A DNA stretch of 64,000 bases from an uncultured Oscillospiraceae bacterium (GTDB lineage: Bacteria; Bacillota; Clostridia; Oscillospirales; Ruminococcaceae), in assembly GCA_910583935.1 (NCBI GenBank), contig CAJTZM010000003.1, forward strand, positions 1-64,000, given 5' to 3'. Under the pieces are notes generated by a model. It was given only the letters and a program-made list of their open reading frames with translations, did no database searches and was not told the DNA's origin. Positions 35,394-44,959 of the stretch are shown piece by piece; position 1 is the stretch's first letter; each line of letters opens with the position of its first letter. The position numbers and the translations under genes are program-made.

Positions 35394-36041
35394 TCATCTT
35401 TTCAGGTCAAGGCAGGCTTTCAAAAGCTGCTCTGCCGCCGCTGCAATCAGGAAAATGATCCAGGTTGTATGCCAGGCTCTGGTATAAAAGCTAAGAAGAA
35501 AATACAAAGCAACTGTCAGTGTCCAAAGCGCGCTGGAAATGGCTCGCAGCAGTCCCTTTTTCTGTCCCTGATCGGCCTGCCAGGCCTTAAAATCTTCCAC
35601 CATCGTATCTTCTTTTTTCATGTAGCGAGGTTTTGTCTTCGCCGCGTAAATCAATAGCCCCACGCCGACGGCGACCATTCCTAACATCAAGCATACGCCG
35701 ATATTTTCCATCCCCAGCGTTTCAAAAAGAATCACCGGCACCACCGAAAGAATAATGGCAATTACGCCAATAGCTGTTAATGCCGCCGACCGGTTCCGCT
35801 GACGAAACTCCTCCCCCACATCGTAGGAAGGCCCTTCCAGGCTCCGGATCAAATCATCGACATCTCCAATACCCGATACGGCGATATTGTATGCCGCATC
35901 CTCCGGCATTCCCTGTGTGATCAAATCCCGATACTTTTCTACCAGGTTTTGGATCATTTCTTCCTTGAGCTCGTATACCTTTTTACTTTGCGGTGCGTCT
36001 GCAAACAATCCCTCTACATAATTGCGAATTTTTTCTTCCAT
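35394..36041 (-). CDS. HAAS-domain (DUF1700-type) membrane protein
   Basis: A 215-residue protein. Residues 1-75 form the HAAS helical domain (IRNYVEGLFADAPQSKKVYE, LKEEMIQNLVEKYRDLI, AYNIAVSGIGDVDDLIRSLE), followed by about four membrane helices. In Bacillus the homologous domain interacts with the PadR-type partner or modulates sporulation/envelope proteins. Its ATG shares one base with the PadR stop (TAATG), so the two are coupled. The function here is inferred only from this context. Confidence 0.85.
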   Translation of the reverse strand: MEEKIRNYVEGLFADAPQSKKVYELKEEMIQNLVEKYRDLITQGMPEDAAYNIAVSGIGDVDDLIRSLEGPSYDVGEEFRQRNRSAALTAIGVIAIILSVVPVILFETLGMENIGVCLMLGMVAVGVGLLIYAAKTKPRYMKKEDTMVEDFKAWQADQGQKKGLLRAISSALWTLTVALYFLLSFYTRAWHTTWIIFLIAAAAEQLLKACLDLKR

Positions 36042-36373
36042 TATCCTTCCTCCTTAATCAATAGATCAATCAACCCTTTTGCAGTATCCCATTCGCTCTT
36101 TAGCCTGCGGTAGGTTTCTACCCCCCATTCGGTTATCGTATAATAGCGGCGCCGTGCACCGATGCTTTCTTCTCCCCAATAGGAGGAGATACATTCCGCC
36201 TGCTCCAGCCGCCGGAACGCCGTATATAAGGTAGCTTCCTTCAATTCATAAAAACCTTTGCTTTTTTGCTGAATCACCTTGTTGATTTCATAGCCGTAGC
36301 TGTCCTTCTTAATCAGCTGCGCTAGGATAATCATGTCGGTGTGTCCACGGATTAAATCTGACGCAATTGACAT
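36041..36373 (-). CDS. PadR-family transcriptional regulator
   Basis: A 110-residue winged-helix repressor: DMIILAQLIKKDSYGYEINK, ATLYTAFRRLEQAECISSYW, RRYYTITEWGVETYRRL. Short PadR proteins of this sort dimerise through the C-terminal helix and usually repress their own operon. A promoter with an ATATAC-type dyad next to its -35 lies just upstream. Expected ligand or stress signal unknown. Confidence 0.92.
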   Translation of the reverse strand: MSIASDLIRGHTDMIILAQLIKKDSYGYEINKVIQQKSKGFYELKEATLYTAFRRLEQAECISSYWGEESIGARRRYYTITEWGVETYRRLKSEWDTAKGLIDLLIKEEG

Positions 36374-36404
36374 CTTTCTCCTCCCTTATTGACTTTCCAG
36401 TATT

Positions 36405-36455
36405 ATAATACATAAATATACTTCGCCTGTCAAGGTATATTTAAAAATAATATAC
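36405..36455 (-). promoter_or_regulatory. Promoter and probable PadR operator
   Basis: TTGACA (36433-36428), 17-nt spacer, TATTAT (36410-36405). Just upstream is the dyad GTATAT (36435-36440)/ATATAC (36450-36455), and further ATAC/GTAT words fall in the spacer. Confidence 0.7.
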
Positions 36456-36472
36456 TAGGAAGAATTCCACAA

Positions 36473-36507
36473 AAAAATGCCTGTGCAAAATCTGCACAGG
36501 CATTTTT
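36473..36507 (-). terminator. Terminator of solute-binding gene 1
   Basis: AAATGCCTGTGCA/TGCACAGGCATTT with a 5-nt loop and a T-run on the minus strand. Confidence 0.8.
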
Positions 36508-36533
36508 ATCACTTTTTACAAGCGGGAAGAGAA

Positions 36534-38126
36534 TTAAGCGTTAGCAGCCAGGAACGCATCCTTCTGCTTGGTCCACTCTTCCATGTATTTGTCCAAACCG
36601 CCTTGTTTCAGCTTCTCAACAAAGCTATCCCACTCAGCCTCGGTGTTGGCGCCGAACTGGCCCAGACCAAAGGTAGTCTTGTTCTCGGTAACCAGTGCGG
36701 AAATAACCGCCCACTCAGCGCTGACAGGCGCGTAGTCGAAGGTGAAGCCCCAGTAAGGCCACTCCTCGTCCTTGATCTGATTCTTAGACAGAGTCGCGTT
36801 TGCCTCATTGATTCTGGGATCCTCCGTTTTGGGCCACGGGAAGTCTTTATGACGGATACCCCAAGCCCAGCCGTCAAAGGTGTAGTCACCGTTCTCCGGA
36901 CCGTTGGAAACAGTGTTGGTAGCTTCGTCATAGACGTAATGTCTGCCCTCGAAACCACCGGCCAGCAACATGTAAGTCTCAAAATCATTCTTGATGAAGT
37001 CCAGAGTTACAGCCGCTCTCTCCGGTTTCTGAGAGAAGGTCGGGATCGCGTAACCATCGCCTACAAAGGAGTCACGCAGTGCGCGATACCCTTCAGGGTA
37101 GGTGTAGAACAGCTCGCAGTTGATGCCCTTAGCACGCCAGTTTTCCACGTTGGTGATACCATTGTAGTAGTTCTGGTGCGCAGTAGCAGACTGCAGGTTC
37201 GCAAACAGGGTGGAGTAAGAGTTGGTGTTGGAGATCGCGTCAGAAGGCCAGCAGCCAGCCTCCGCCATATCCGCCATCAGCAGAGCCCACTCTTTCGCCA
37301 GATCAGAAGTGTACAGGAAGAAAGGATTCTGGAAAGTAGGATCCTGGACCTGCGCATAGTATACCAGGTCAGAGGCCTGATTGTTGATCAGGTTGTTGGC
37401 ATACAGCAGGAACTGATCATGCAGAGTGTAAGTGCCGGAACCATAGAACGCATACATACCGCTGGCAGACTCATTGTCGCCAATGGCCAACAACAGGTTT
37501 TTGATGTCGTCGTAGGTTTTGATCTTATCCGTAGTATAGCCGTATTTTTCCGCAATGTCCATGTTCACAACGAATCCACGATCCGGGAAGATGGCAGCAG
37601 TAGAGCGGGGAACCATGTAAACTTTGCCATTGATCAGAGTCTCTTTCCAAGCAGACTCGGGCAGAGTAGCCATGGTCTGCGGCATGTACTTGTTGCGGAA
37701 TTCTTCGTCCAGCTCTTTGAAGCCGGCCTTTTCTACCTGCTCTTTGTAGTAGCAATAGTTCGCAGTGTAGATCAAATCAACCGCATCGCCGCCCGCCATG
37801 ACCAGCGGGTATTTGGTAGCGCGCTCAGAAGAAGGGATAAAGTACAGATCAATCGTGGTGTTGATTGCATCTTTAATCTTCTCGTTTGCAGCAGCCAGAA
37901 CCTCCGCCATTGCATTGGGCTCATCGGCACATGCATACATAACGATGGTCTCTTCCTTGCTCAGGTCGATGCCCGCATAGGGATCATCGGTGGACGGGGC
38001 GTCGCCGCTGTTCTCAGCAGGTTTGCTGCTTTCCTGCGGCGCGCTGGAGGTCGTGGTGCCGTTACAGCCTGCCAGCAGCAGGGTGAACATCATCATGACC
38101 GCCATCAGAAACGCTAGTTTCTTCAT
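36534..38126 (-). CDS. Extracellular solute-binding lipoprotein 1 (DUF3502 type)
   Basis: A 530-residue ABC-type substrate-binding lipoprotein. Lipobox LLLAGC places the lipid anchor at C21; a Ser/Pro-rich linker follows. The body is the family 1 binding fold (SERATKYPLVMAGGDAVDLI, SAWKETLINGKVYMVPR) with a DUF3502-like C-terminal region (EEWPYWGFTFDYAPVSAEWA). The ATG at 38126 follows GAGGAGG. Paralogue of the other four lipoproteins in 36.5-50.7 kb and closest to number 2. No permease or ATPase accompanies it. A glycan or oligosaccharide ligand is likely from the family, but the sequence does not say which. Confidence 0.88.
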   Translation of the reverse strand: MKKLAFLMAVMMMFTLLLAGCNGTTTSSAPQESSKPAENSGDAPSTDDPYAGIDLSKEETIVMYACADEPNAMAEVLAAANEKIKDAINTTIDLYFIPSSERATKYPLVMAGGDAVDLIYTANYCYYKEQVEKAGFKELDEEFRNKYMPQTMATLPESAWKETLINGKVYMVPRSTAAIFPDRGFVVNMDIAEKYGYTTDKIKTYDDIKNLLLAIGDNESASGMYAFYGSGTYTLHDQFLLYANNLINNQASDLVYYAQVQDPTFQNPFFLYTSDLAKEWALLMADMAEAGCWPSDAISNTNSYSTLFANLQSATAHQNYYNGITNVENWRAKGINCELFYTYPEGYRALRDSFVGDGYAIPTFSQKPERAAVTLDFIKNDFETYMLLAGGFEGRHYVYDEATNTVSNGPENGDYTFDGWAWGIRHKDFPWPKTEDPRINEANATLSKNQIKDEEWPYWGFTFDYAPVSAEWAVISALVTENKTTFGLGQFGANTEAEWDSFVEKLKQGGLDKYMEEWTKQKDAFLAANA

Positions 38127-38629
38127 ATGTATCCTCCTCGATTCTTTTTCCGGTTTTACCGGATCCGCCGCGCCTTTAGAAGAAGGCCGGTCGGGTATTT
38201 CATAATGCATAAGAAAATTCCGAAACAGCTTGCAAAATTTGAGGAGGGCAAAAATTCAACTTCCTGCCTTTGAGGAAACAATGCCGACATCCGTTGTCGT
38301 TCGTTTTCCGAAAAAATAGAAATCTGCCGTTTCCGTAAACCTTCTCTGCAATTATGTATAAATTTCGCAAACCCGCCGCAAAGCATACATATTTTGCGGT
38401 GACGGATCTACTTTTCAAAAATTTTTCAAATCTTTGCGGTGTTTCATATTATACAAGAAAAAGCAGAGAATAAGCCTAAAATATTTTGCGTTTCCTATCG
38501 AATAACTGCTTATCCTTCTTTTAAAAATGGATTTTATATCTATATTTTCTAATTATATCCTTATTTTCTATCTGAACCACGCAGTTTTTTCGCCCTTAAG
38601 ATTAAAATTTTTAATATCCCCCTCTATAT
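38127..38629 (-). promoter_or_regulatory. Long AT-rich leader of solute-binding gene 1
   Basis: Non-coding. A TATAAT at 38453-38448 without a good -35 could start a leader of about 315 nt containing a CCGCAAA/TTTGCGG hairpin near 38376-38400. No riboswitch class recognised. Confidence 0.4.
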
Positions 38630-38664
38630 AAAAAAGAACCCTGCTTAATGCAGGGTCCTTTTTT
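38630..38664 (-). terminator. Terminator of solute-binding gene 2
   Basis: AAAAAAGAACCCTGC/GCAGGGTCCTTTTTT, 5-nt loop, run of T on the minus strand. Confidence 0.8.
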
Positions 38665-38680
38665 ATGGAATATGCAAATT

Positions 38681-40282
38681 TTAGTTATTCGCCAGGAACT
38701 CGCTTCTCTGCTTGTTCCACTCTTCCATGTATTTGTCCAAGCCGCCCTCTTTCAGCTTCGCAACAAAGCTGTTCCACTCGGCCTCGGTGTTAGCACCAAA
38801 CTGGCCCAGGTTAAAGGAAGCCTGATTCTCGGTAACCAGCGCGGAGATAACAGCCCACTCAGCGTTGACAGGCGCGTAGTCAAAGGTGAAGCCCCAGTAA
38901 GGCCACTCTTCGTCTTTCAGCTGCGTCTCGTTCAAATGCTTGTTCGCGGCGTTGATTCTCTCATCCTCAGTCTTAGGCCACGGGAAGTCTTTATGACGGA
39001 TACCCCAAGCCCAACCGTCGAAGGTGTAGTCGCCCGCTTCCGGACCATTGGAGATGGTGTTGGTAGCAGAATCATACACATAATGTCTGCCTTCGAAACC
39101 GCCGGCCAGCAGCATGTAGGTTTCCAGATCGTTCTTGATGAAGTCCAGCGCTACAGCCGCTCTCTCAGGCTTCTGGGAGAAGGACGGGATCGCCATGCCG
39201 TCACCCACGAAGGAGTCACGCAGTGCACGGTAGTTTTCCGGATAGATATCAAACAGTTCGCACTTGATGCCCTTTTCACGGGTCGCCTCAATCCAGGTAA
39301 TACCATTGTAGTAGTTCTGGTAGGTAGTAGCGGACTGAGAGTTCTGGAACAGGGTGGAAATCGAGTTAGTGTTGGAGATTGCGTCAGAGGGCCATACGCC
39401 CGCAGCTGCCAGCTCCGCCATATCCAGCGCGTAATCCTTATAAATGTCGGAAGTGTACAGGAAGAAAGGATTCTCGAATTTCGGGTCGGTCAGCTGGCTA
39501 TAGTATACATAGTCAGAAGCCTGGTTGTTGATCAGGTTTTTCTCAAAGATCATCGCAATCTGGTTCAGATTGTAAGACTGAGAAGCATAGAAACCATACA
39601 TACCATTGGAAACTTCGTTTTTGCCGATGGCCAGCAGCAGATCTCTAAAATCTTTATAAGATTTAATCTTATCTGCGGTGAAGCCATATTTCTCCGCAAT
39701 GTCCATGTTCACAACGGGGCCTCTGTCCGGGAAGATCGCGGCGGTGGAACGAGGAACCATGTAGATTTTGCCATTGATCAGGGTCTCTTTCCAAGCAGCT
39801 TCCGGCAGGGTAGCCATGGTCTGCGGCATGTACTTGTTGAGGAAATCCTCGGTCAGCTCCATAAAGCCAGCCTTCTCAACCTGCTCTTTGTAGTAGCACC
39901 AGTTAGCGGTGTAGATCAGGTCGACAGTGTCGCCGCCCGCCATAACCAGCGGATACTTCTGAGCCCGCTCAGCAGAGGGGATGAAGTACAGCTCGATCGT
40001 GGTGTTGATCGCAGCTTTGATTTTCTCGTTGGCAGTTTCCATAACCTCTTTGATCGCATTGGGTTCGGTAGCCGTTACGTACATAACGATGGTCTCTTCC
40101 TTGCTCAGGTCGATGCCTGCATAGGGATCATCGGTGGACGGAGTGTCGCCGCCCTGAGTGCCGCTGTTCTCAGCAGGTTTGCTGCTGTCAGCAGGCGTGC
40201 TAGAGGTCGTGGTGCCGTTACAGCCTGCCAGCAGCAGGGTGAACATCATCATGACCGCCAGCAGAAATGCCAGTTTTCTCAT
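38681..40282 (-). CDS. Extracellular solute-binding lipoprotein 2 (DUF3502 type)
   Basis: A 533-residue paralogue of lipoprotein 1; signal peptide and lipobox (LLLAGCNGTTTSS, C21) are almost identical, as is the ribosome-site region, which points to a recent duplication. The middle part (residues about 210-330) is more diverged, which suggests changed ligand specificity. Same C-terminal landmarks (EEWPYWGFTFDYAPVNAEWA, LDKYMEEWNKQR). ATG 40282 follows GAGGAGG. Again there are no transport partners next to it. Confidence 0.88.
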   Translation of the reverse strand: MRKLAFLLAVMMMFTLLLAGCNGTTTSSTPADSSKPAENSGTQGGDTPSTDDPYAGIDLSKEETIVMYVTATEPNAIKEVMETANEKIKAAINTTIELYFIPSAERAQKYPLVMAGGDTVDLIYTANWCYYKEQVEKAGFMELTEDFLNKYMPQTMATLPEAAWKETLINGKIYMVPRSTAAIFPDRGPVVNMDIAEKYGFTADKIKSYKDFRDLLLAIGKNEVSNGMYGFYASQSYNLNQIAMIFEKNLINNQASDYVYYSQLTDPKFENPFFLYTSDIYKDYALDMAELAAAGVWPSDAISNTNSISTLFQNSQSATTYQNYYNGITWIEATREKGIKCELFDIYPENYRALRDSFVGDGMAIPSFSQKPERAAVALDFIKNDLETYMLLAGGFEGRHYVYDSATNTISNGPEAGDYTFDGWAWGIRHKDFPWPKTEDERINAANKHLNETQLKDEEWPYWGFTFDYAPVNAEWAVISALVTENQASFNLGQFGANTEAEWNSFVAKLKEGGLDKYMEEWNKQRSEFLANN

Positions 40283-40763
40283 GTGTATCCTCCTCGATTC
40301 TTTTTCGGCGCGTTTCATTTCGCTCGTGAAACGCTTTATCATAAAGCACAAATTTTCCCAGGCAACGGGCAAAAACAATAGCATCGGGGAAAGGTTCCGA
40401 AAACTGCTCAGCCCCCACAAAAGAGCTGAACCTGCAAAAAAAAATACAAGACTGTTGCCCGGGAGAAATCAGTGCCTTTATGGTGAAATAACAACAAGAT
40501 TTTTTATGTTTTTTGCAATCTTGTGGTATAATCCCATTATAACGATAACCCTCCCCCCGCGATCTACATTATATTGCTATATTCTTAGTTATTTTGTCCT
40601 CATTCTATAAAATATCTAATTTTTACCAATCAACTTTAAAATTTTTAAAGTTTTTCAACAAATTTTTTCATGTTCTTTCTTTTTTTACCGCTTTTTGGCA
40701 TCATGCCGCAAAAACTTTTCCGCCCAACAGAAGCACAAAAAGGTGTCCCAAGGGGTTTTGTAG
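40283..40763. other. Non-coding AT-rich leader of solute-binding gene 2
   Basis: No gene. Contains several TATAAT-like words (for example near 40525-40530 on either strand) without paired -35 elements, and very AT-rich DNA at 40560-40700 next to the island boundary. Confidence 0.35.
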
Positions 40764-41034
40764 CTAAAATAGAGATACCTTTCCGTCAGCGAGCAGCTTG
40801 TCAAGGGTTTCGTTGCAGGTCATATCGCCGCAGAATTTGAAACGCACATTCATAGGCGTGCGGGAATAGGTCAACATTCATATTGCCGTAATGATCGTTT
40901 TTGCGTTCGTTGTGGCGTTCATATTTGCTGATGGAATCTCTGGTTCGGGTTTCTGCCCCTGCCACGCTGAAATTCTGACTTGATATTTTTTCACTTCCTT
41001 TCTGTTGTAGTATCCCATTCGGACAGTCATTCAT
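40764..41034 (-). pseudogene. N-terminal remnant of a mobilization relaxase (plasmid recombination enzyme type)
   Basis: GAETRTRDSISKYERHNERK followed by NDHYGNMNVDL matches the start of Mob/Pre-type relaxases of Clostridial elements. After VDL the frame is shifted: the proper continuation RTPMNVRFKFCGDMTCNETL, then DKLLADGKVSLF, lies in another frame and stops at 40764-40766. Only the first ~75 residues survive. It marks the left edge of the low-GC insert that holds the two-component and ABC genes and shows that the insert came with a mobilisable element. Confidence 0.7.
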
Positions 41035-41079
41035 GGGAATGCTATTGGGCTTGGGCGAAGAAAAACCGCCGCTATGGTA

Positions 41080-41283
41080 TTACCCATACACGACGGAATA
41101 CTTAGAGTGATCGGTGTCCCTGTTTTGAATGACGGTTATTTGTAAATCCTTTGCTTCAATCAAACTTTCCTGCTCGCACTTCGGACAGTAAAGAGGATAA
41201 TTCCTCAAAACGGTATTCTCCCTAATTCTGTCACGGGTTTTGTTCCTGCAGACAGGACAGCGTATCCATTCTGATTTTCTCAT
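41080..41283 (-). CDS. Cysteine-rich KTR zinc-ribbon protein
   Basis: A 67-residue small protein with WIRCPVCRNKTRDRIRENT and LYCPKCEQESLIE, the two CPxC knuckles and K-T-R of the cysteine-rich KTR family. Proteins of this kind accompany conjugative and mobilisable elements of Clostridia; the function is unknown. The ATG at 41283 has AAGGGG upstream and overlaps nothing; it begins 2 nt after the kinase stop, as the last gene of the insert operon. Confidence 0.8.
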   Translation of the reverse strand: MRKSEWIRCPVCRNKTRDRIRENTVLRNYPLYCPKCEQESLIEAKDLQITVIQNRDTDHSKYSVVYG

Positions 41284-41285
41284 GA

Positions 41286-42194
41286 TCACACCCCTTCATA
41301 TTTAGTATCTGGAAATACAATACAAATACTTAATCTACTATTTTCATATTTTGCGGATATCATTCCATTCATCTGCTCAATTAGCGTTCTGGCAATCGCT
41401 AATCCTAAGCCTGTGGATTTTCTGGCAGCTTCCACGGTATAAAATCGGTCAAACAGCTTGCCAATCTGCACTTCGTTCAAGCCAGACGCTGTATTTGTAA
41501 AGGTAATCTCGCCTGTCTCGGATAATGTGATATCCAAATCGCCGTCACTATACTTAATTGCATTGCTCAAAAGATTGGAAAACACGCGAACTAAAGCGGA
41601 ACGGTCAAGCGTTCGGATAACTTTGCCCCCGGGCATTTGTATAGCAGGGACAATGCCCCGTTCATTCAGGGCGGTATAAAATGCGGCGATGCTTTCCTCC
41701 AATACGCTTCCGATTGCCACCGGTTCTTTTACTGCATTTCCTTCGCTGGAAACAATGACAGAGTAACGGAAAAGTTCCTCGGTGAGCTGTGCTAATATTT
41801 CTGTTCGGTTTCTGATGATTTCCAGATATCGTTTCACCGCTTCCGATTGGTCCTCTTGTTCCAGTAAATCCAGATATCCGCAAATGGCAGTCAGAGGTGT
41901 GCGCAAATCGTGAGAAATATTGGTGACCGCATTTTTGAGTTCGATATCTCCCTGCTTGAAGCGGTGTCGTTCTGCACGAAGTTTGCGAAGCTGAATATTA
42001 ATATCATTCGCCAGACTTCTCATATACTTATCGCCGGTTGAAATATCAATCAGCGTGTTGGTATCGGTTATGAGCCTATCGACAAAGGCAGTTTCAATTT
42101 CCTTTGCGGCTTTTTGTAGGATACGAATTTTTACAAACAGGGCAATGATAATCACAGCCATAATGCCGACGAAAGCCCATAACCATATTTCCAT
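41286..42194 (-). CDS. Sensor histidine kinase
   Basis: A 302-residue membrane kinase with one N-terminal helix (residues 3-22), a short linker and no extracellular sensing domain. The H box is NISHDLRTPLTAICGYLDLL; the N box LLSNAIKYSDGD; G box STGLGLAIARTLI. The absence of an input domain is typical of intramembrane-sensing kinases that work with an ABC transporter, as in Bce/lantibiotic-type modules. It pairs with the response regulator at 44025-44696; the ABC genes lie between them. Confidence 0.92.
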   Translation of the reverse strand: MEIWLWAFVGIMAVIIIALFVKIRILQKAAKEIETAFVDRLITDTNTLIDISTGDKYMRSLANDINIQLRKLRAERHRFKQGDIELKNAVTNISHDLRTPLTAICGYLDLLEQEDQSEAVKRYLEIIRNRTEILAQLTEELFRYSVIVSSEGNAVKEPVAIGSVLEESIAAFYTALNERGIVPAIQMPGGKVIRTLDRSALVRVFSNLLSNAIKYSDGDLDITLSETGEITFTNTASGLNEVQIGKLFDRFYTVEAARKSTGLGLAIARTLIEQMNGMISAKYENSRLSICIVFPDTKYEGV

Positions 42195-42204
42195 AGCGTA
42201 CTCC

Positions 42205-43029
42205 CTATTTCAAATCTTTCTTTTTGCAGAAAACCACTCCTGCCCCAGTTGTTAAAATTATAATGATTAACGAGTATATTGGCAGCCTTACTGTATTTAT
42301 AGCTTCCAGCGACATACATTGTACTACTTGTCCGCCAGGGACAAAATCATAAAAGAATTGAACGATATTACGCTCTTTGTCCTCAAGATATTTCGGATTT
42401 GGAATTTCCTCATATTCCTGACCGGCTTCGGTCATAGTAAGTCCCATATTGGTTTTAGGTTCACTTAACATTTTATTCATTTGTGCTCCAACAACCAAAA
42501 ACAGGACAGCCAACAAAATGCAGATGATTGCAGTAATCGTCTTGTTACGATTGAGCATAGAAATTAATGTGAAAATCGAAGAAAAGGCAACAGCAAGGAC
42601 AAGTGCAGCTAATGAAAACAGCAAAACCAATTGAATATCCATTTCAAAAAAGCCGAGCAGCGGAACTCCGATACAAAGAAACGGAAGAAAGAACATGAGG
42701 CTCATAGCAATGCTAACGATTGCAGAGGTTATAAAGTTTGCCAAATAAATAGAAGCTCTCTTATGACCGATCACGATCTTGTTCCGTATTGTTCCATCGC
42801 TATATTCTGTACCAATAAACAAGCTGCAAAATACCGCCATAATAATGCCGATGAACAGAGTGCAGGCAAAAAATCCGTTTTCTATATTATTGATAGCTCC
42901 TGTCTGCTTCATATCCGCATACTTCATTACAGGGAAAAATACACCGGCTGCAAACATAAATGCTATTCCAATCCAAAAGAATTTATCCCTTTTCAATCGC
43001 ATAAAATTTGCCGATAATAGCTTACTCAT
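42205..43029 (-). CDS. ABC-2 type permease of the insert module
   Basis: A 274-residue membrane protein, six hydrophobic segments, with the short loop FIGTEYSDGTIRNKIVIGHK between helices 2 and 3 that is characteristic of lantibiotic-immunity/ABC-2 permeases. It overlaps the end of the ATPase gene by 8 nt. The ATG at 43029 has a close AAAGGAA. Probably exports or expels a peptide antibiotic; the substrate is inferred from the arrangement only. Confidence 0.88.
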   Translation of the reverse strand: MSKLLSANFMRLKRDKFFWIGIAFMFAAGVFFPVMKYADMKQTGAINNIENGFFACTLFIGIIMAVFCSLFIGTEYSDGTIRNKIVIGHKRASIYLANFITSAIVSIAMSLMFFLPFLCIGVPLLGFFEMDIQLVLLFSLAALVLAVAFSSIFTLISMLNRNKTITAIICILLAVLFLVVGAQMNKMLSEPKTNMGLTMTEAGQEYEEIPNPKYLEDKERNIVQFFYDFVPGGQVVQCMSLEAINTVRLPIYSLIIIILTTGAGVVFCKKKDLK

Positions 43030-43936
43030 TTCCTTTACCTCCCACCAAACTGACATAATAGCTTTCTAAGCTTTCATCTCTCTCTTGCATAGAAACCACT
43101 TCACAGGCTTCTTTAGACAATGCCATAGTAAGCTTGGAAACATTGATCTTTGCGAACACATCTGCCACTCGTTCAGAGATGATGTTATATTCTATCTTCA
43201 TTTCGTCCAAAACACGGACAAGGGCTTTTACATTGCTTACTTCCATGCGGACACATTTTCGGCAGGCAGCTTCCAACTCTTTTGCGCTGATTTCTTTTAC
43301 CATTCGTCCGCTGTCAATAAATCCATAGTGCGTAGCAAGTCGTGACAATTCATCGAGAATATGACTTGAAATCAAAACGGTGATTTGATGTTCATGGCTC
43401 AGTTTTAATATCAATTCCCGCATTTCAATAATACCTTGCGGGTCAAGACCGTTTATCGGCTCATCTAATACCAAAAAATCAGGGTCGCCAACAAGTGCTA
43501 TGGCAATGCCTAATCTCTGGCGCATACCGAGAGAAAAGTTTTTAGCCTGCTTTTTCCCTGTATTTTCGAGTCCAACTAATTTCAGAATGTCGGTGAGTCC
43601 ATCATAAGACGGAAGTCCAAGAATGCGGTATTGTTGTTTTAAATTATCCTCAGCAGTCATGTCGAGATAGATAGATGGAGTTTCTACAACGGCCCCCATT
43701 CGCCTGCGTGACTTCACAATCTCCTTATCGGTATTTTTTCTGCCATACAGGGTATAGTCACCAGATGTAGGCTCTTGCAGACCGCAGATTAGTCGGATGA
43801 GCGTGGTTTTGCCAGCACCATTTTTTCCAACAAAGCCATAGACTGACCCTTTGGGGACATGCATAGACAGCCCGTTTAACGCTTTGAAACCTTTATAGTT
43901 TTTGCTCAAGGCGTTTGTTTTGAGAACAAATTCCAT
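43022..43936 (-). CDS. ABC transporter ATP-binding protein of the insert module
   Basis: A 304-residue ATPase: Walker A VGKNGAGKTTLIRLI, signature FSLGMRQRLGIAIAL, Walker B FLVLDEPINGLDPQG, H loop ISSHILDEL. The 'PINGLDP' Walker B flank is typical of bacitracin/lantibiotic-type exporters. ATG 43936 follows AAGGAGG. Pairs with the permease that overlaps its 3' end. Confidence 0.93.
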   Translation of the reverse strand: MEFVLKTNALSKNYKGFKALNGLSMHVPKGSVYGFVGKNGAGKTTLIRLICGLQEPTSGDYTLYGRKNTDKEIVKSRRRMGAVVETPSIYLDMTAEDNLKQQYRILGLPSYDGLTDILKLVGLENTGKKQAKNFSLGMRQRLGIAIALVGDPDFLVLDEPINGLDPQGIIEMRELILKLSHEHQITVLISSHILDELSRLATHYGFIDSGRMVKEISAKELEAACRKCVRMEVSNVKALVRVLDEMKIEYNIISERVADVFAKINVSKLTMALSKEACEVVSMQERDESLESYYVSLVGGKGNE

Positions 43937-44024
43937 AAAAATGACCTCCTTCATGTGGTGCTGACATTCTACTTCAAAACAGTTGAGAAAACGGCAAAGG
44001 AAACCGTTGAGAAATAGTTGAGAT

Positions 44025-44696
44025 TTATGTTTCTTTCATTTTGAAGCCGATACCCCATACCGCCTCAATATACTCTTTGTCTGTTCCATTACGGAGCTTT
44101 GCCCGCAAATGACTGATGTGGGTTTTCAGCGAATTTTCTGTGCAATCGGGAGTATCTTCACCAATACGGTCTAACAATCGTGATTTGGTTATAATCTGTG
44201 TTGGGTTTTGCATAAGCAGTTTGAGAATAGCGTATTCCGTTCTTGTTAGTTTAATTTCATTTGTTCCGATGGCTACAATGTGTGTATCCGTATTAAGAGT
44301 TATATCATCAAATGTCAGGGCAGAAGTGACAGGGGTAATTACAGAATTGCGAAATTGTACGGCAATTCTGGCTAAGAGCTCCTTTGTATTAAATGGTTTT
44401 GTTATATAATCAGCAGCACCGCCAAGCAACAAATCGACCTTATTATCAATATCAACCTTTGCGCTCAATATAATAACGGGTATCCCTTCTATCTGCGGAA
44501 GTACGTCCTCACCGTTTAATCCCGGTAACATTAAATCAAGCAGAACAAGGTCTGGTTTGGCTTGGGATAAAACAAACAGAGCCTCCGTTCCAGAATAAGC
44601 GCGGGAAACATGATACCCCTCTTTTGCAAGTGCTTCTTCAAGCATATTTCCAATATTAATATCATCGTCAATAATCAGAATATTTTTCAAAGTCAC
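44025..44696 (-). CDS. OmpR-family response regulator
   Basis: A 223-residue regulator: receiver domain with DDD (residues 10-12), phosphoacceptor in LVLLDLMLPG and KPF motif in DYITKPFNT, then a winged-helix output domain (LTRTEYAILKLLMQNPTQII, ENSLKTHISHLRAKL, IEAVWGIGFKM). The start is GTG at 44696, overlapping the stop of the preceding HTH gene as GTGA, with GGAG six nt upstream. An ATG at 44700 is in another frame. It is the partner of the kinase at 41286-42194. Confidence 0.93.
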   Translation of the reverse strand: MTLKNILIIDDDINIGNMLEEALAKEGYHVSRAYSGTEALFVLSQAKPDLVLLDLMLPGLNGEDVLPQIEGIPVIILSAKVDIDNKVDLLLGGAADYITKPFNTKELLARIAVQFRNSVITPVTSALTFDDITLNTDTHIVAIGTNEIKLTRTEYAILKLLMQNPTQIITKSRLLDRIGEDTPDCTENSLKTHISHLRAKLRNGTDKEYIEAVWGIGFKMKET

Positions 44697-44887
44697 TCAT
44701 CTCCATTGCGCATTTTGTTTGTCTTCAATCTGCCATCAACAGGCTTTTTTGCTTCTTTAGGTATAAGCCATACTCGGCTCAAGCGAACAACACCGTCTAT
44801 TCTATTTTCACTGCACAATATCTGTATTCGCCGTTCAGAAATATTCCACTTTTGGGCCACTTCCTGTACCGTCATATACTCAAACAT
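44693..44887 (-). CDS. Small helix-turn-helix DNA-binding protein
   Basis: A 64-residue protein, MTVQEVAQKWNISERRIQIL, with the excisionase/MerR-like helix-turn-helix and a basic C-terminal half. Ribosome site AAGGAGG 7 nt before the ATG. It is the first gene of the operon HTH - response regulator - ATPase - permease - kinase - KTR. Genes of this size at the head of such modules on mobile elements probably control the module. Xis-like function is possible but there is no integrase next to it. Confidence 0.8.
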   Translation of the reverse strand: MFEYMTVQEVAQKWNISERRIQILCSENRIDGVVRLSRVWLIPKEAKKPVDGRLKTNKMRNGDE

Positions 44888-44959
44888 AACAAACCTCCTT
44901 AAAATGCTGTATACATTATACTCGGTTGACCGAATAATAGCAACTGACGAAATTTGAAC

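Noticed and set aside
36477..38117. Very long open frames antisense to the lipoprotein genes (for example 546 codons here, 577 codons at 38648-40381, 546 at 46917-48557)
   Set aside because: They mirror genuine lipoprotein genes, lack ribosome sites and encode low-complexity Val/Arg/Gly-rich text typical of reverse-strand shadows.
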